Shown here one piece after another: positions 61,841-64,000 of a stretch of 64,000 nucleotides of DNA. The translations under genes were made by a program, and so were the position numbers. The stretch lies in contig NZ_WSRO01000002.1 in NCBI RefSeq assembly GCF_009769735.1, positions 8,853,001 to 8,917,000 of the forward strand, in the 5' to 3' direction. Under the pieces are notes generated by a model, which searched no databases, had not been told where the DNA came from, and worked only from the letters and a program-made list of their open reading frames with translations. Positions within the stretch are counted from its first letter, which is position 1. Each line of letters begins with the position of its first letter. The stretch comes from Streptomyces sp. BA2 (lineage in GTDB: Bacteria; Actinomycetota; Actinomycetes; Streptomycetales; Streptomycetaceae).

Positions 61841-62803
61841 TCAGACCTCTTCCTGGCCGGGCAGCTCGATGCCCGTGTCCTGTCCGGGCAGCTCGATCCC
61901 CGGGAAGATCTTGATCACCGCGCTGTCGTCCTCGCCGCCCAGACCGGAGGCCGATGCCTGGAGGAACATCTGGTGGGCGGTGGCGGCCAGGGGGAGGGGG
62001 AACTTCTCCGGCCGGGCCGCGTCGAGTACAAGACCCAGGTCCTTGACGAAGATGTCGACCGCGGACAGCGGCGTGTAATCACCGGCGAGCACATGCGCCA
62101 TGCGGTTCTCGAACATCCACGAGTTGCCGGCGCTGTGCGTGATCACTTCATAGAGCGCGTCGGCGGGTACGCCCGCCTTGATGCCCAGCGCCATCGCCTC
62201 CGCCGCCGCGGCGATGTGCACGCCCGCGAGCAGCTGATTGACGACCTTGACCTTGGAGCCGATCCCGGCCTCGTCGCCCAGGCGGTACACCGTGCTGCTC
62301 ATGGCATCGAGCACCGGACCGGCGATCGCGTACGCGGTGGGAGCGCCCGAAGTCATCATGGTGAGCTGTCCACTTGCCGCCCGCGCGGCGCCACCGGAGA
62401 TGGGAGCGTCCAGGTAGAGCACGCCGCGCTCGGCCAGGCGCCGTTCGAGGTCGGCGGACCAGGTGGGGTCGGCGGTGGAGCACATGACGTAGACGGAGCC
62501 CGGGTGCAGACGCTCGGCCGCGCCGCCGTCACCGTCACCGTTGCCGTCACCGAACAGGACCGACTCGACCTGGGCGGCGTTGACCACGACGCCGACCAGG
62601 ACGTCGACGGATGCCGCCAGTTCACCGGCGGAGGCGTAGGCGGTGCCGCCGTCCACGGCGAAGGCCGAGGCCACGTCGGGCCGCAGATCATGGACACCCA
62701 CATCGAAGCCCGCGTCCCGCAGGCTGCGCGCCATGCCGAGCCCCATGGCCCCGAGGCCCACCACGCCCACGCGCGGCCGTGCCGACCTGTCCTGGTCGTT
62801 CAT
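61841..62803 (-). CDS. ltnD: L-threonate dehydrogenase
   Basis: 320 residues from the ATG at 62803 (GAGG 6 nt upstream; an ATG at 62809 is also possible). Beta-hydroxyacid dehydrogenase family: VGVVGLGAMGLGMARSLRDAGF (12-33), DAPISGGAARAASGQLTMM near 134-152, and the active-site Lys in KVKVVNQLLAGVHIAAAAEAM near 185. LtnD oxidises L-threonate to 2-dehydro-L-erythronate (EC 1.1.1.411). First gene of the operon. The C-terminus GIELPGQDTGIELPGQEEV comes from a 27-bp duplication. Confidence 0.9.
   Translation of the reverse strand: MNDQDRSARPRVGVVGLGAMGLGMARSLRDAGFDVGVHDLRPDVASAFAVDGGTAYASAGELAASVDVLVGVVVNAAQVESVLFGDGNGDGDGGAAERLHPGSVYVMCSTADPTWSADLERRLAERGVLYLDAPISGGAARAASGQLTMMTSGAPTAYAIAGPVLDAMSSTVYRLGDEAGIGSKVKVVNQLLAGVHIAAAAEAMALGIKAGVPADALYEVITHSAGNSWMFENRMAHVLAGDYTPLSAVDIFVKDLGLVLDAARPEKFPLPLAATAHQMFLQASASGLGGEDDSAVIKIFPGIELPGQDTGIELPGQEEV
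61851..61904 (-). repeat. 27-bp duplication at the 3' end of ltnD
   Basis: Units at 61851-61877 and 61878-61904 are nearly identical (core CCGGGCAGCTCGAT). They encode GIELPGQ twice at the LtnD C-terminus; the frame is preserved. Confidence 0.88.
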
Positions 62804-62842
62804 GCCCATCCTCGTCTCAGCTCTGAATCCCTGCGGCGATCG

Positions 62843-62900
62843 GGTCATATGATGACCTGAGGATGTGGGATGGCGCACTGTGATGCCGGTCACATGATCA
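62843..62900 (-). promoter_or_regulatory. Two GntR-type operator sites upstream of the acid-sugar operon
   Basis: GGTCATATGATGACC (62843-62857) is a perfect palindrome with 6-bp arms and a 3-bp centre. A related site GGTCACATGATCA is at 62888-62900, 45 bp away. Both share GGTCAYATGAT and precede ltnD by 40-97 bp, the likely targets of the operon's own FCD-type GntR regulator. Confidence 0.6.
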
Positions 62901-62936
62901 GTGGTGTGCTCCTCCGCCGGCGCCGGTCGGGGACGC

Positions 62937-63587
62937 TCAGATCTCCGCCTGCCCCATACCGGCGAACCACCGGGCCGCCACGGAGGCGGCCTCGTCCAGT
63001 GCTCCCGGTTCATCGAAAAGATGCGTGGCATCGGGGATCACCCGCAGGCGGCTGAGGACACGAAGCCGGTTGGCTGTTTCCCGGTTGCGCCGTAGAACCT
63101 CGGTGTCGCGTCCCCCGACGAGGAGCAGGACCGGGGCGTGCACATGGCCGAGCACATCGTCGCCGGCCAGGTCGGGGCGACCGGCGGGGCAGACCACCGT
63201 GTCCACCAGGCCGGGCCTCGCGGCGGCGGCCCCGAGCGCGGCCGCCGCTCCGGTGCTCGCGCCGAACAGGCCGACCGGCAGATCGGAGACGCGGGGTGCG
63301 AGCCAGTCGACGGACGCGGTCAGGCGATGCGTCAACTGGCCAACGTCGTTGTGCTGTCGGCCAGTTGCCCTGACAGTGGCCGCTTCGTCGGCAGTGAGCA
63401 GGTCGATGAGCAGCGTTCCGAGTGCGGAGTTGTGGAGTGTGCCTGCCACGGCCCGGCTGCGGGGGTTGTGCCGGGAGCCGCCGCCGACGCGGGCGAGGAT
63501 CGCGACGCCGAACACCGTGTCCGGCACGGTCAGTTCGCCGATGAGTGCCCCCTCGCCGTTGGGCACGGTGACGGTCTCGGACAGCAT
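62937..63587 (-). CDS. Dienelactone-hydrolase-like alpha/beta hydrolase
   Basis: 216 residues. Hydrolase core with nucleophile region LFGASTGAAAALGAA (GASTG near 110), acid residue in LLLVGGRDTEVLRRN near 157 and catalytic His in VIPDATHLFDEPGALDEAA near 190. The IARVGGGSRHNPRSRAVAGTL stretch is a family feature of cytosolic hydrolases often fused to or found with phosphoribosyltransferases. It lies 133 bp upstream of the acid-sugar operon on the same strand but with the operator region between, so it is probably a separate unit. Confidence 0.85.
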   Translation of the reverse strand: MLSETVTVPNGEGALIGELTVPDTVFGVAILARVGGGSRHNPRSRAVAGTLHNSALGTLLIDLLTADEAATVRATGRQHNDVGQLTHRLTASVDWLAPRVSDLPVGLFGASTGAAAALGAAAARPGLVDTVVCPAGRPDLAGDDVLGHVHAPVLLLVGGRDTEVLRRNRETANRLRVLSRLRVIPDATHLFDEPGALDEAASVAARWFAGMGQAEI

Positions 63588-63672
63588 GTGACCTCCGGAT
63601 TACGGGGACGGGGTGCACGCCGGGTACCCCGCGGGGCCTCCGGTACGCGGCAGCGGTACAGGGCGGACGCAT

Positions 63673-64000
63673 TTACGACGATGCGGGGCGCGACCGGGAA
63701 GCCCGGACAAGGGCCCGGCCTTCGGCCGCGTACCACTGGTGGCACAGGAGCACGGCCAGCGCGACACCGACCACGTCCCCGCCGTAGTACATGACGTACG
63801 ACGCCAGGTGCAGGTCGGCCGTGGTGAAGGAGGTGCCGGGCGGGCCGGCGGCGTAGAGCGACTTGGCCAGGATGCCGTGCGCGGCCGACGCGGCAAGCAG
63901 GGCTCCGCCCCGCAGCGCGAAACCGGCGCGATGGCGCAGCGGGTCCAGGGCCAGGACGGCGAAGGCGAACAGGACGCCGGAGGCCAGGAGATGCACGCTG
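63673..64000 (-). CDS. CtaG-like cytochrome c oxidase assembly protein, partial
   Basis: Only the C-terminal 107 or so residues are in the window; the gene continues past the right edge, so the ATG at 63996 is probably internal. Three hydrophobic segments are seen (LLASGVLFAFAVLALDPLRHR; GGALLAASAAHGILAKSLYA; LASYVMYYGGDVVGVALAVLLCHQWY), with the tail reminiscent of CtaG_Cox11/caa3-type assembly proteins. Assignment rests on this fragment alone. Confidence 0.6.
   Translation of the reverse strand, partial: SVHLLASGVLFAFAVLALDPLRHRAGFALRGGALLAASAAHGILAKSLYAAGPPGTSFTTADLHLASYVMYYGGDVVGVALAVLLCHQWYAAEGRALVRASRSRPASS

Overview
The window is a GC-rich actinobacterial chromosome segment, almost certainly Streptomyces. 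It has closely packed genes on both strands, GTG and TTG starts alongside ATG, purine-rich ribosome binding sites, a WhiB-like regulator, a SigB/SigF-type sigma factor, an ANTAR regulator, two TetR repressors and a complete GlgE maltosyl-transferase cluster. I found no rRNA, convincing tRNA, CRISPR array or insertion sequence. The two window ends cut genes.

Layout. About 0.4-14.3 kb is accessory in character: a trans-isoprenyl diphosphate synthase with an MFS transporter, an alpha/beta hydrolase, a secreted propeller-like protein, a STAS anti-anti-sigma protein, an MFS remnant beside an AlkD-like gene, a TetR/esterase/reductase unit, an F420-type oxidoreductase, a degenerate EntE-like adenylating protein, a MerR/dehydrogenase pair and an ANTAR-GAF regulator. 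About 14.5-22.1 kb holds small stress-type proteins (acidic protein, SAP-like protein, CBS pair), a TetR/amidase pair, a secreted PD40 propeller protein and a unit of COG2345 regulator, DUF3291 and SRPBCC proteins. About 22-37.5 kb looks like a stress and repair region: sigma factor, two related two-domain VOC proteins, a YCII(DGPF)-ECF42 pair, LigD split into ligase, phosphoesterase and polymerase genes, an SDR, a zinc alcohol dehydrogenase, a WhiB-like protein, oxidoreductases, a GlxA-type regulator and a DsbB pair. About 37.7-45 kb contains a propeller lipoprotein, a RibD-type reductase, a WYL regulator divergent from a DinB/AlkZ-like pair, and a RidA pair.

Two pathways are essentially complete. 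At 45.0-55.8 kb glgE-treS-mak-glgB form one minus-strand operon, with glgX on the plus strand. Together they convert trehalose through maltose and maltose-1-phosphate to branched alpha-glucan and trim it. At 55.8-62.8 kb a seven-gene minus-strand operon (ltnD, otnK, otnC, MFS, otnI, denD, gntR) encodes uptake and breakdown of the four-carbon acid sugars L-threonate and D-erythronate to dihydroxyacetone phosphate, with its own FCD-type GntR regulator.

Unusual points: three genes of the threonate operon carry short in-frame tandem duplications at their 3' ends. A 12-bp perfect dyad lies between the WYL gene and a DinB/AlkZ-like pair. A branched inverted-repeat structure sits upstream of the ANTAR gene. 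An adenylating enzyme has lost both its P-loop motif and its C-terminal domain. A possible 38-codon gene with an internal 24-bp duplication and a good ribosome binding site precedes the YCII-ECF42 pair.
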